The notes under the pieces: generated by a model | What the model saw: the letters and a program-made list of their open reading frames with translations, nothing else | What the model was told of the DNA's origin: nothing | Database searches by the model: none | NCBI GenBank assembly: GCA_008015505.1 | Contig: SSFR01000013.1 | Coordinates: 1-50,220, forward strand | Source: Pedobacter sp. | GTDB taxonomy: Bacteria; Bacteroidota; Bacteroidia; Sphingobacteriales; Sphingobacteriaceae | DNA: 50,220 nt | Direction: 5' to 3' | Shown: positions 1 through 8,665 of the stretch, one piece after another | How the letters are laid out: every line of letters starts with the position of its first letter | How positions within the stretch are numbered: the first letter of the stretch is position 1 | Made by a program: the position numbers and the translations under genes

Positions 1-3000
1 AGAGGTGAACATTTTGCGGCTTCAGTCATTAAAGAGATCAAGATACTGTCATCTAGAAAGCCACTTGAATTGGTGGTAGACGAGAAATATAACCAGGTTT
101 ATGGTGGCGTGATTATTCCTGTTAAAGTGAAGCTACCATCGGGTCGAGAAAATTTTTTGTCGGTGACACCTGTAACGCTGACGTACAGTTTAGGGGGAAT
201 CACAAGCAGTTTAACTAAGTCAATAGGTATTGGAGAAGGCGAAGTGTTATTTGAAATTCCTGTAAATAGTGTTGTTAATAGCACCGACCAAAAACTTATC
301 ATATCAGCGAGCACCTCAGATCATTATAAAGCTTCCAACAACTTTGAAATAGTGATATTATCATCAGGCACACATCCATTCGAATTAAGTGTTGCTGAAA
401 AAGATAAAAGAACGTATGGTGACATCCATATTCCTGTTAAGGTCAAAATTCCAACAGAGCGTAAACATAGGTTAAGTGAAACGGTTGTAGCACTTACTCA
501 TAATTTGGGAGGGGTAAGTGCTACCGAAACAAAAATTATAGATGCCGATGATGATCATGTAATATTTCATCTTCCTGTAGCTGGTGTTACTGGTAGTGAT
601 CAGGTGCGTACACTTTCAGTAATTGCAACCAATCATTTTCAAGCTTCTGCTCCTTTAAATATTGTTGTTCGTGCGTTTGATGTGCCGAAGCTTATGCTAA
701 GTTCGGATGCTGTAGAGGTAGATGGTGGTGTGCCCTTTTTAGTCACGGCAAAAATTCTTCGAAATAGCGAAGTTTCTGTCCCATTAAACCTCACTTATGA
801 TGGAGGGAAAAATATAGCGGATGCTTTTGAACCGCTTGAACACCCATTGATGATAGAGGCTGGAGAAAACGAATTGTCATTTAATCTTGTTGCAAAAAGA
901 AAATATGACAGTGACCGAGCAATTCAAATATGTGCCACTGCACCAAATTTTCGTGACTCGAATTCATTAGGTATTACTATACGTAAATTGAGTGAAGAAA
1001 CGACTCTCATATCAAGTACAAGTAATATATTGAAAACGTATGGTGGTTCATCCTTTACAGTAAAGGCCACTATGTTCAATTGTGGTGAAAGCAGCTCAGG
1101 TTCAACTAGAATCATACCTGTTTATAGTGGAGATGGGGCTGTGCTAGTTGTTCCTGTCAGGAGATCCTCCCCGATAATTATTTCGGGGAGCGGTAGTGAG
1201 ACTATATTTCAGGTTAGGTTGAATAAAGCTACAGAGGGTGATAAAATGCTTCGAATAACTACTCAAAATTCTGGTGTTGATATAGTTAAACCATTGAATA
1301 TTCGCATCCTTCGATCGGATGTTACAAAGCTTCAGTTGAGTGTAACAAACACAAAAGTATACGCGGGCGAATCTATATCAGCTACCATAAAAATCCCAAA
1401 GACATTGGTCAATGATTTAGCATCGATTCCAGTTAAACTCACTTACGGTGGGGATGTAAATTGCATTAGTCAGATAAAAAATATTGAGATCAAGAAAGGA
1501 GAGAACGAAGTCAAATTCGCTATTCCAGTTAAAAAAACCAGTGATCATCCCCAAAAAATTACGCTATCAGCTAGCGCGGATAATTTTATATCCTCAGGCC
1601 AAGTAACGATTGATTTGCTCAAACTGCCACTTGACTTAAGTGTATTCGTAAAGAATAACAAGCATGCACTTACTGAGGTAAGTGGTGAACAATTAACACC
1701 TCCGGAGATAAAAGGAGGACAAGTGATTTCGTTTAAAATAAAAATTCGAAAACCAGTTCATCATTCGATAAGTAAACCAATTCAGATAAAGTTTTCCTAT
1801 AGAGGAAATGGATTAAGTGAGATTAATAATCCGGTTCGGTCGATCATTATTGATCCAAAAGAAGATAATGATGAAAAAATAGTGGATCTGGATTTAAAAA
1901 ATATTACAAGTAAAACCAAAAAAGAATTAGAGATAATAGCTACTGCAGATCACTGTATACCTTCTTTGCCCCTAAAACTTATCTTACTAAATAATGTGAA
2001 TGTATTAACAGAAAGAAATAGGCTGTTAACTCTGCCGAAGGACCCTGTACTGTACCTGGATGGAAACGGACAAGTTCAATCCATCATCGAAACAGAAATC
2101 TTTAAATCTCCTAAAGTAATCAGTGGTTTTTGGATAGACTGTACTTTGCAAGCAATAAAGAATGGTCAACTTGTTAGCATTTCCACGAATGAAGTATATA
2201 GTAAACTGAATGAAAGCAGGGATGTGAAAAAATCAGATATTATATCACTATGGATTCCGCTAAAAGACAATCCACATCATTATTGGGCTACCACAACTTA
2301 TAGGGCAGGGGAGAGTCGAGAAATATATTACAGGCAATCTGAAATAGTAAATAATAGCATTAGAACAGGAGCAACAATTGCGACGTCGAGAGTTGATGAA
2401 ACCGGTAAAGTGGACAGAACTCATTCATCAGATCTCTCTCAACATGCTGCAGGAGGTAGTTTAACAGTCCAGGTAGGTGTTGGAGCTAAAGCTGGTAATG
2501 ATCTGGTAGGTCACGTGGAAAAAAATCTTAGTATTACGGCAAATGGTCACTACGATTATACTCATTCAAAGACAACCGGAATGGAGGCTCAGCAGTCTAG
2601 TTCATTGAGCCTTAGGAATGAGCAAAGTAAAATGATCAACCAGGAACACAGCGTACAAGTGAGGAGGGATGGGCCTACTATGCCTTATTTTAAAACAGTA
2701 TACGTTCCTTTCTATCCTACTATACGCTATTGTTATGGAGATCCGAATGATCAATCACCAAATTATATTGGGCAGTATATTGATGATGTAGGGTTTAAAT
2801 GGCAATATCAAAATTATAGTGATCAGACTATAGAAAATTATGTGAAATATATTTTTAGATCGGATAATGGGTTATCCAATTACATCAATAGTTATAGAGC
2901 TGAGCTATCATCACGAAATTCAGACAATGGTTTGATCAATTCTATGTCAATTTTTATGAAGACAAGTGGGGTCACTGACATTGCCATCCAAAACTATGCG

Positions 3001-4398
3001 GTATATATTCTGAATGGGGAAATCAAGTATGGTGACCCAGCTAATCCATTATGGAAACAGATTAATGTGCCAACAAATTGTTTGCCAGTTCCGGTTAATA
3101 TGACGCAGTCTTTTATTAGAAATGGAGGTAGTTTAATAGCAAATTTTTCATATGATATTCCAGCTAGCGCAACAGAAAGTAAGTTAAAATTGGTTAATAC
3201 GGATCTAGGGAAAACATTTTATCCAGATTTGCCGCCCAGAAGTTATGTAAGTGGAGAGCCGGTCCGTGAAACACCCGATGTGATATTTGATTCATATCCG
3301 TATGGAACCTATATCGCCCAAGTACAATATAAATGTGGGGCATTATCGGAATGGTCAGAACCTTCTGAGGAGTATACCTTTGACTATAAGCCGTGCGTGG
3401 TACCATTGAATAGCTTCAGAGCGACCCCTAAATTAGGTGGTGGTGTTACAATTGAATGGGAAGAGCCACCTTCCGGCGCGCTTAAATATAAGGTAGAATA
3501 TGCCATAAATGATGAGACCTTTGAAGACTCAAGAAAGAATATGACAGTTTTTGGAACTGGAAACCATCCTTTTGATGAAGAGCGTACGGGACTGACCTAT
3601 GAATATTTAGGTAATGAAGCTAAAGTATCCTTCCGTGTTACACCTCAATGTGTTGTGAATGATCGAGGTATACAAACGGTGTTTGTATATCATAAACCAT
3701 GTACTAACCCGGAGGCTCCAGAAGTTATGATCAATGCGAATGATGAACTAGAGTATAGATTAAAACACAGTGGAAATTTATATGATCAGTATACCATAGA
3801 GGTTAAAAAGGAAACGGATTTGTGGGATCATGTGGAAAAATATTACAATAAGTTAGTTCAGCGTTATGCTGTAGATAAGGACGGCAAAATAACCAAAGAG
3901 CGTGTAATAACGGATATTTTGCCCCAGTTTTTTGACTATCCAGATAAAACTATTAGACGGGTAGCTCGTACTAAAGCATTCTGTAATTATGTAGGGAAGT
4001 GGACCGACTATTCACCAGATTCTAATCCTTTTTTTGTTCCTACTACTAATCGAAGTGCAGCCTCAAATCCAGGGCCATCTTTAACGTCAACTTTATCTTT
4101 TGTTGAGGATCAGAATAGTATTGATCCGCCAAAGAGTTTAGAGCTGGTCGTTAATCCTAATTGTGTTTCGGACAATATTCACTTTTCAATAAAAAATATG
4201 GAAGAACCTTTTAGTGAGATACAAGTAAATCTGTACGAACTTACTTCCCGATCGATGATATATTCATCAACTATTTCAAATGTTCAAAAGGACGATGAGT
4301 TCACACTTAATAAAATATTAGATGGAGGTACTCTTTATATTTTGCAAGTAAAAGTGCCTGGAGGCTATGTATTGTCAACAAAGGTTTGCAAACAGTAA
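1..4398 (+). CDS. Giant surface protein with beta-sandwich repeats, Fn3-like domains and T9SS type-A sorting tail (5' partial)
   Basis: The reading frame is open from base 1, so the true start and signal peptide lie upstream of the window. About six divergent repeats of 100-110 residues (starting near nt 70, 382, 691, 1005, 1330 and 1630) each begin with an L-x-L-S/V strand followed by YGG and IPVKVK-like segments, which suggests Ig-like beta-sandwich stalk domains. A different domain (about nt 2040-3060) is rich in Ser, Thr and Gly and I do not recognise it. Fn3-like modules follow (about nt 3080-3690, with IEWEEPPSGALKYKVEY). The last ~85 residues start at VVNPNC and end GGTLYILQVKVPGGYVLSTK, which matches the layout of T9SS type-A C-terminal sorting domains. 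Inference: exported across the outer membrane by T9SS and surface-attached or released; adhesin or toxin-like role not decidable from sequence. Two lipoprotein genes follow on the same strand. Confidence 0.8.
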   Translation, partial: RGEHFAASVIKEIKILSSRKPLELVVDEKYNQVYGGVIIPVKVKLPSGRENFLSVTPVTLTYSLGGITSSLTKSIGIGEGEVLFEIPVNSVVNSTDQKLIISASTSDHYKASNNFEIVILSSGTHPFELSVAEKDKRTYGDIHIPVKVKIPTERKHRLSETVVALTHNLGGVSATETKIIDADDDHVIFHLPVAGVTGSDQVRTLSVIATNHFQASAPLNIVVRAFDVPKLMLSSDAVEVDGGVPFLVTAKILRNSEVSVPLNLTYDGGKNIADAFEPLEHPLMIEAGENELSFNLVAKRKYDSDRAIQICATAPNFRDSNSLGITIRKLSEETTLISSTSNILKTYGGSSFTVKATMFNCGESSSGSTRIIPVYSGDGAVLVVPVRRSSPIIISGSGSETIFQVRLNKATEGDKMLRITTQNSGVDIVKPLNIRILRSDVTKLQLSVTNTKVYAGESISATIKIPKTLVNDLASIPVKLTYGGDVNCISQIKNIEIKKGENEVKFAIPVKKTSDHPQKITLSASADNFISSGQVTIDLLKLPLDLSVFVKNNKHALTEVSGEQLTPPEIKGGQVISFKIKIRKPVHHSISKPIQIKFSYRGNGLSEINNPVRSIIIDPKEDNDEKIVDLDLKNITSKTKKELEIIATADHCIPSLPLKLILLNNVNVLTERNRLLTLPKDPVLYLDGNGQVQSIIETEIFKSPKVISGFWIDCTLQAIKNGQLVSISTNEVYSKLNESRDVKKSDIISLWIPLKDNPHHYWATTTYRAGESREIYYRQSEIVNNSIRTGATIATSRVDETGKVDRTHSSDLSQHAAGGSLTVQVGVGAKAGNDLVGHVEKNLSITANGHYDYTHSKTTGMEAQQSSSLSLRNEQSKMINQEHSVQVRRDGPTMPYFKTVYVPFYPTIRYCYGDPNDQSPNYIGQYIDDVGFKWQYQNYSDQTIENYVKYIFRSDNGLSNYINSYRAELSSRNSDNGLINSMSIFMKTSGVTDIAIQNYAVYILNGEIKYGDPANPLWKQINVPTNCLPVPVNMTQSFIRNGGSLIANFSYDIPASATESKLKLVNTDLGKTFYPDLPPRSYVSGEPVRETPDVIFDSYPYGTYIAQVQYKCGALSEWSEPSEEYTFDYKPCVVPLNSFRATPKLGGGVTIEWEEPPSGALKYKVEYAINDETFEDSRKNMTVFGTGNHPFDEERTGLTYEYLGNEAKVSFRVTPQCVVNDRGIQTVFVYHKPCTNPEAPEVMINANDELEYRLKHSGNLYDQYTIEVKKETDLWDHVEKYYNKLVQRYAVDKDGKITKERVITDILPQFFDYPDKTIRRVARTKAFCNYVGKWTDYSPDSNPFFVPTTNRSAASNPGPSLTSTLSFVEDQNSIDPPKSLELVVNPNCVSDNIHFSIKNMEEPFSEIQVNLYELTSRSMIYSSTISNVQKDDEFTLNKILDGGTLYILQVKVPGGYVLSTKVCKQ

Positions 4399-4539
4399 GT
4401 AGGTTTTTAAAAAGTGTCTACTACATATTTGTTGTATTGGGATGCTATTTTTTCATTTTTTGCTGCTATACTTGCGGTCTATTTTTCTTGAGTAAACTTT
4501 AAACAAGCCCTAGTTTTTAATCAATCTAATTGCAAAATC

Positions 4540-4968
4540 ATGCAAAACTATTTGAAATTTATGTGCGGCCTTATTTTCATTGGATTATTGGGTATTTCCT
4601 GCCAAAAGGAAGCACCTATAATTCCAGATCAACCAGTTTCATCTGCCCTAACTTCGGGTAAAGGCGGCCCCCCACCTTCGTCGACGCTCAAACCCCCATC
4701 TTCGCTGACTAAGCCCAATGAGATCACTACGGTTGGTGCTAGTAAGAAGGGTGGGGATATACAAAGAAATAATAGGAGGGGCTCAGACCTTTATAGGCTA
4801 CTTCAATCAAAGGGTTCGACATCTCATGACTCTTCCACACTCACAAGTAGGTTTCAGCGTCCACGTAGCGGATCAAATTCAAGCTCGGAAGATATTTTTA
4901 TTTTTGTTTATCAGCCAACTGGCAGTTCTAATAATTATAACATAGGACAGTCTCAACGTCCTAATTAA
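4540..4968 (+). CDS. Putative lipoprotein, Ser/Pro/Gly-rich (paralogue 1)
   Basis: A 142-aa product with a lipoprotein signal peptide: charged start, hydrophobic stretch, then a lipobox LGISC with the acylated Cys at about residue 21, followed by QKEAP. The mature part is low-complexity, rich in Ser, Pro, Gly and Arg, with no recognisable domain. The first ~40 residues are closely similar to the next gene, and both proteins end in SQRP plus one residue, while the middles differ. It lies 141 bp after the T9SS protein and is followed at once by a strong hairpin. Function unknown; location probably outer-membrane or periplasmic lipid-anchored. Confidence 0.75.
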   Translation: MQNYLKFMCGLIFIGLLGISCQKEAPIIPDQPVSSALTSGKGGPPPSSTLKPPSSLTKPNEITTVGASKKGGDIQRNNRRGSDLYRLLQSKGSTSHDSSTLTSRFQRPRSGSNSSSEDIFIFVYQPTGSSNNYNIGQSQRPN

Positions 4969-5016
4969 AAGAAGGCAGCTTCAAACAATATTCTTTGAGG
5001 CTGCCTTCTTTTAATT
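4963..5016 (+). terminator. Rho-independent-type hairpin after lipoprotein 1
   Basis: A 23-bp stem of arms 4963-4985 and 4994-5016 (core GAAGGCAGC / GCTGCCTTC) with one G-T wobble and an 8-nt loop. The stem includes the stop codon of the preceding gene. A-rich and T-rich outer stem ends make it able to work in either direction. Confidence 0.8.
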
Positions 5017-5045
5017 AGCTCTTTTCAAAAAAATCAAATAAAATC

Positions 5046-5492
5046 ATGCAATATTATTTAAAATTTTCGTACAGTTTTGTTCTTGTTGGATTATTGAGTA
5101 CTTCCTGCCAAAAGGAAGCACCCCTTATTCTAGACCGTCCGGTTTCAATCGTTTCAACTTCTGGAGGCCAATCTAACTCCTCTTCCCCACAGGCGCGGCA
5201 CGGCGCACCCGGAGGAAACCGAATAATTACTAATGGAGGAAACCCGGGAGTTACTAAAAAAACTACTACAAAACATGATGTAGTCAATGGGAGGGTAACT
5301 CAGACAATTGTAAAAGAAATGGAGAATATCATGGGCCAGGATGGTGTACGAAAGAGGGTCACTAGAACTAGGGTTTGGAATGGGGAAGGTCAGATGATTA
5401 CCCATAAAACTACCTATAGTAATTATAATCCAAACACTGGGGCACAAGCGTCAGGTGCAGCCGGAACAAGAGATTCACAGCGTCCTCAATAA
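5046..5492 (+). CDS. Putative lipoprotein (paralogue 2)
   Basis: A 148-aa product with a lipoprotein signal: lipobox LSTSC at about residues 17-21 followed by QKEAP, as in the gene before it. The mature region has a Gly/Ser/Pro linker, then a basic, Thr-rich stretch (KTTTKHDVVNGRV, TYSNYNPNTGAQ) and the same SQRP-type C-terminus. No domain recognised. The conserved signal region and tail with an unlike middle suggest duplication followed by rapid divergence or domain exchange. It has its own terminator and lies only 30 bp after the hairpin of paralogue 1. Confidence 0.75.
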   Translation: MQYYLKFSYSFVLVGLLSTSCQKEAPLILDRPVSIVSTSGGQSNSSSPQARHGAPGGNRIITNGGNPGVTKKTTTKHDVVNGRVTQTIVKEMENIMGQDGVRKRVTRTRVWNGEGQMITHKTTYSNYNPNTGAQASGAAGTRDSQRPQ

Positions 5493-5536
5493 AATAGAGT
5501 TTCCTTAGTGTGATTTGCTAAAAGACTTTTTAGGAT

Positions 5537-5575
5537 AAAATGGGCTAACCAAATAAAATTTGGTAGCCCATTTTT
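5537..5575 (+). terminator. Terminator hairpin after lipoprotein 2
   Basis: Stem AAAATGGGCTAACCAAAT (5537-5554) pairs with ATTTGGTAGCCCATTTT (5558-5574) around a short A-rich loop, followed by a T run. Typical intrinsic terminator 45 bp after the stop codon. Confidence 0.8.
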
Positions 5576-5584
5576 CATTGATAG

Positions 5585-5880
5585 TGCTTTTAAATGAGTT
5601 ATTTCAGAGTATTTCTGTGGATCATAACCATTTTAATAGCTGTTCTACGTTTTAGCTGTGGAAATACCGTCTTGAAGGGCTCCCAATTATCTGTGTAAAT
5701 AATCCAGTTTTAGGTGCTGCAAGGGTTTATATAGCTCCTTTACTATTTTTCTATTCCATTTTCCCATGATTAGGGTTAGTATTTCATTAGTTTTCTGACA
5801 ATAGGCATACAGAATCCACACCTTTTTTTGTTCCAGACAAAGCTGTAAAGCTCATTTTAGGCTACCTGCAATTTTTTAGT
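5585..5880 (-). pseudogene. IS1-family transposase remnant (InsB-like part)
   Basis: The minus strand translates, with stops and frameshifts, into recognisable pieces of an IS1-family transposase: ELYSFVWNKK, then an ILYAYCQKT-like piece, GKWNRKIVKELY, and YTDNWEPFKTVFPQ. The same order of motifs occurs in the better preserved copy at 21.3-22.0 kb (DELYSFVQKKKK, CTDA-KAFEKIFPPE). The N-terminal zinc-finger part is missing and no terminal repeats were found, so this is a truncated, dead fragment. It occupies most of the 474-bp stretch between the lipoprotein terminator and the next small reading frame. Confidence 0.65.
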
Positions 5881-5966
5881 TTTCTTTTAATTTTTATTTT
5901 ATTGCTTTATTATATAAAATATTTTATTTAAAAGAAATTATAAAAAACTATTTATTAATTATAATT

Positions 5967-6137
5967 ATGAAAAACATATACTTGAATGACTATGATCTAG
6001 ATGAACTAGATCAAATCGAAATGCAGTAACTATATGGTGAAAATGTTCCTAAATGGGCTGGAGTGATCGGTATTTTTGATTTTCTATCTGACTTTTATGA
6101 TGGATTTCGTCAGGGGTTCCACGATGGGGGACATTAA
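5967..6137 (+). pseudogene. Bacteriocin-like small peptide gene with internal stop
   Basis: A 56-codon frame starting MKNIYLNDYDLDELDQIEMQ is stopped by TAA at codon 21 (6027-6029) and then continues open as LYGENVPKWAGVIGIFDFL and further to HDGGH before TAA at 6135. The acidic, Leu-rich N-terminus ending in an IEMQ-type turn resembles leaders of Bacteroidota double-glycine peptides, and the part after the stop has the aromatic/Gly composition of a short secreted peptide. Inference: a precursor inactivated by one nonsense change. If the stop is genuine only a 20-aa peptide is made. It is preceded by very AT-rich DNA and followed by an intact gene of the same kind. Confidence 0.45.
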
Positions 6138-6189
6138 AAATTAACACCAATAGAAATAAGAGAGGATTAACTATATAAATTGTATTAAA

Positions 6190-6363
6190 ATGGAACTAGA
6201 TAAAAATTACACTGAATTACAAGAATTATCAATAACTGAAGTTAAGGAAATAGAAGGAGGAAATGTAGCATTCATGTTAGGATATTGGACGGGAAGACTT
6301 TTTCGTTGGGTAGCGCAAGATCCTTCCTCGACTAGTGCTGTTAATGGGGGCTATCAGCTATAA
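6190..6363 (+). CDS. Bacteriocin-like peptide precursor with double-glycine leader
   Basis: A 57-aa product. Residues 1-24 form an acidic amphipathic leader ending KEIEGG, the classic double-glycine cleavage signal for C39-peptidase ABC exporters. The predicted 33-residue mature peptide starts NVAFMLGYWTGRLFRW and is aromatic and weakly basic. A perfect terminator hairpin begins at the stop codon and a CPBP-type membrane protein follows 83 bp downstream, an arrangement seen for bacteriocin and immunity-like genes. No exporter with a peptidase domain is in the window. Function as an antimicrobial or signalling peptide is inferred. Confidence 0.6.
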   Translation: MELDKNYTELQELSITEVKEIEGGNVAFMLGYWTGRLFRWVAQDPSSTSAVNGGYQL

Positions 6364-6399
6364 AATTTAAGGAGGTTTTATAAAACCTCCTTAAATTTT
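6362..6399 (+). terminator. Perfect terminator hairpin after the small peptide gene
   Basis: A perfect 19-bp inverted repeat: AAAATTTAAGGAGGTTTTA followed directly by its complement, ending in TTTT. It overlaps the stop codon of the peptide gene. The stem is symmetrical, so it can act on both strands. Confidence 0.85.
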
Positions 6400-6445
6400 C
6401 GTACGCTCACATGAGCAATAATATTATAATCTCTAAAAACTGCTT

Positions 6446-6928
6446 ATGATTACTTCAGCATTATTAAAAAATAAATTAACACCTATAAAAATCAAATACA
6501 CACACAAACTTTTTGTGTTATGCTTATTGGCATCAATACTCAATGGCTATTTTTGGGTTTTTTTAAATGAGCTGTATTTTCATTATGCTGCCAAGCCAAG
6601 GATACAAGACGCAGGTAAAGGGGTAGAGTTTATCTTTGCTATCATTCTTGCTCCGTGTGGAGAAACTTTTTTATGTAATTTTTTTCCAAACCTCGTCCTG
6701 CGAGCATTTACTACGCGCTTCTATATACTGCTTATTGTACCTAGTATTCTTTTTGCATTTAATCATACATACAATCCTTTGTATGTAGTTTATACGTTTT
6801 TTGGTGGGATCATTCTCAATTATTTTTATCTAAAGAGTAGAGAAGTCGAGCAATCGACCATACCAGCTCTGATATGGACTTGTTTATTACATGTTTCTTT
6901 TAATTTTTTTGTCTTTTTGACGAGTTGA
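6446..6928 (+). CDS. CPBP family (CAAX protease/bacteriocin-processing-like) membrane protein
   Basis: A 160-aa, very hydrophobic protein with about four or five membrane segments. The CPBP motifs are present in order: a first motif in degenerate form (PCGETFLCNFFPN, where the family usually has two adjacent Glu and a downstream Arg), FAFNH as motif 2 (Phe-x3-His type) and LLHVSFNF as motif 3 (His-x3-Asn type). CPBP proteins include intramembrane proteases and bacteriocin self-immunity proteins. The loss of one Glu may mean reduced or no protease activity. Its position after two bacteriocin-like genes supports an immunity or maturation role, which is inference. It is slightly short for the family. 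Confidence 0.6.
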   Translation: MITSALLKNKLTPIKIKYTHKLFVLCLLASILNGYFWVFLNELYFHYAAKPRIQDAGKGVEFIFAIILAPCGETFLCNFFPNLVLRAFTTRFYILLIVPSILFAFNHTYNPLYVVYTFFGGIILNYFYLKSREVEQSTIPALIWTCLLHVSFNFFVFLTS

Positions 6929-6967
6929 AATTACGTTGCAATATAAATTACGCTGCACAATTCTGCA

Positions 6968-8665
6968 TCAAAACGAGAAATTAAGCCCCCCAAAGATATT
7001 AAAGCCAAGTTTAGGATAATATAAATACTGTTGATAGGATTTGCCTAAAATGTTATTCGCTCGGAGATATAGTCTTACATTTCTGACGATTCTACATTCG
7101 GCGCCAGCACTGATATCAGTAAAGCTATCAATTTTAACGCTTTTAGTTTGTGAGTTAAGTGGATCGATGACTTTAGCGTCGGTTTCACCGGCAAAGGTAA
7201 GTGAGGCATCCAGAGAGAAAGCCTTAGTTATTTTTACTTTAAGGGTAGATTCTAGGCATAAGTTAGGCTTTAGCCAGGCTTCTTGTTCTGTGGCCATTTT
7301 GTAACTGTTGATTTGGGCTTTTCCTGTTAGGTTAAAGGCGTCTGACGCTTTAATTTCTAATTCTCCATCTAAGCCGAAGAGACTACTTTTCCCAGGGTCA
7401 TAAACCACATCGAAGCGATTGACCATGCTCGGATTGTTTTGAAAGAGTAGCATGTTTTCTATATCCTTATAAAATGCTGTGGCTTTGAATCCAAAAGCAT
7501 GTCCCATATTCCCTTTGATCCCCCCATAGATATGAAGCCGTTCAATAGTATTAGTGATGGCTATATTTTGGTTTAGATAAGGATTTTCCAAACTGAGAGA
7601 TTTCAAATTGGTTTTGATGACATCTCCATTTACACCAGCAAATATGCTTGCATAGCTGGACGCAAGAGGTATAACCACATTTACGGCAGGCAATACATTG
7701 AGTCGATTTTGAGAGGCTTGTTCTTGAACGATGTTTAGACCAAGGGTTAAAATAAAGTCACTTGCTTGGAATTGTACATTCGGATTGATTCTGGTGATGT
7801 GATTATTAACGGAATAAGTGATGTCTTTCGAATTGGTTAGATCTAGGGATGCATGGACACCGAAATTGAATTTATTTACAACCTGATGTAATGAGGTAGA
7901 TATGGTGAGATTGTTTTCCTTGGCATTAAAACGATCATTGAATAAATAAGCATTTGTGTTCAGTTTATAACTGAATCGATTCCCTGCTGCATAATTACTC
8001 AATAGTTCTGCATTACCTTCAACTAAACTGAAACGTTGCTGATCTGGACTAACTGCTGCAGTTGCTATGTTGGGATCAAACCCGTAAAAATAGACTTGTT
8101 TTCGATCGTAATTTACTCGTCCGCCGAGTGTGGTGTGGGTGCCTATGCTACGTCCGAATGTGGAAACTGTTTGATGTGAAAATTGTTGCTTGTCGATGTT
8201 TCCCTGCTGTGCAAGGTGTTTAATAGACAGACCAACCTGTAGTGCTTCGTCTGTTCCATTATTTAGATAGAGTTCACCCTGGCTAGTGTTAAAATTTCCT
8301 ATTGCAGCCTTTAGATAGTTATTAGTAGGGGTTGCTACTTTTTGTTCGACTAATTTTTGTGCTTGTAAGGGAGCAATGTTTGAATCTAATGCCAACTTTT
8401 TATCTAGAATGGTATAAATCAGTACAGGTTTAAAAGTAGGATTATTAGTTAGGTCTGGGCTCTTACGAATTTTTACGGCATCTGCTAGGATGGGTTTGTA
8501 AGGCCTTACAACTTCTACTTCTTCAGTAATTTCTCCTTTGGGCTGCTCCTGTTTGGTGCCCTTTTCGGTAAGGGGCTTATTGCTTTTTTTAACTTGTGCA
8601 GCTAATATACTGGCTGACAGCAGCAAGCTTAAAGTAAGCGGGTATGTTAAAATGGATGGTTTCAT
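6968..8665 (-). CDS. Outer-membrane beta-barrel protein paired with a TPR protein
   Basis: A 565-aa protein with an N-terminal signal peptide (cleavage likely after SILAAQ), a charged linker containing EVEVVRPYKPILADAVKIR, and a long C-terminal region of alternating short beta strands ending in Phe (GGLNFSF), as in outer-membrane barrels assembled by BAM. It resembles barrel proteins annotated as TonB-receptor-like in this phylum but has no obvious plug domain. Its ATG overlaps the stop of the upstream TPR gene (ATGA), so the two are translationally coupled and probably act together at the outer membrane. Exact substrate unknown. Confidence 0.7.
   Translation of the reverse strand: MKPSILTYPLTLSLLLSASILAAQVKKSNKPLTEKGTKQEQPKGEITEEVEVVRPYKPILADAVKIRKSPDLTNNPTFKPVLIYTILDKKLALDSNIAPLQAQKLVEQKVATPTNNYLKAAIGNFNTSQGELYLNNGTDEALQVGLSIKHLAQQGNIDKQQFSHQTVSTFGRSIGTHTTLGGRVNYDRKQVYFYGFDPNIATAAVSPDQQRFSLVEGNAELLSNYAAGNRFSYKLNTNAYLFNDRFNAKENNLTISTSLHQVVNKFNFGVHASLDLTNSKDITYSVNNHITRINPNVQFQASDFILTLGLNIVQEQASQNRLNVLPAVNVVIPLASSYASIFAGVNGDVIKTNLKSLSLENPYLNQNIAITNTIERLHIYGGIKGNMGHAFGFKATAFYKDIENMLLFQNNPSMVNRFDVVYDPGKSSLFGLDGELEIKASDAFNLTGKAQINSYKMATEQEAWLKPNLCLESTLKVKITKAFSLDASLTFAGETDAKVIDPLNSQTKSVKIDSFTDISAGAECRIVRNVRLYLRANNILGKSYQQYLYYPKLGFNIFGGLNFSF

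Noticed and set aside
4718..4945. 75-codon plus-strand frame inside lipoprotein 1
   Set aside because: It overlaps the lipoprotein in another frame and has no signal or domain; the lipoprotein has a clear lipobox and a matching paralogue.
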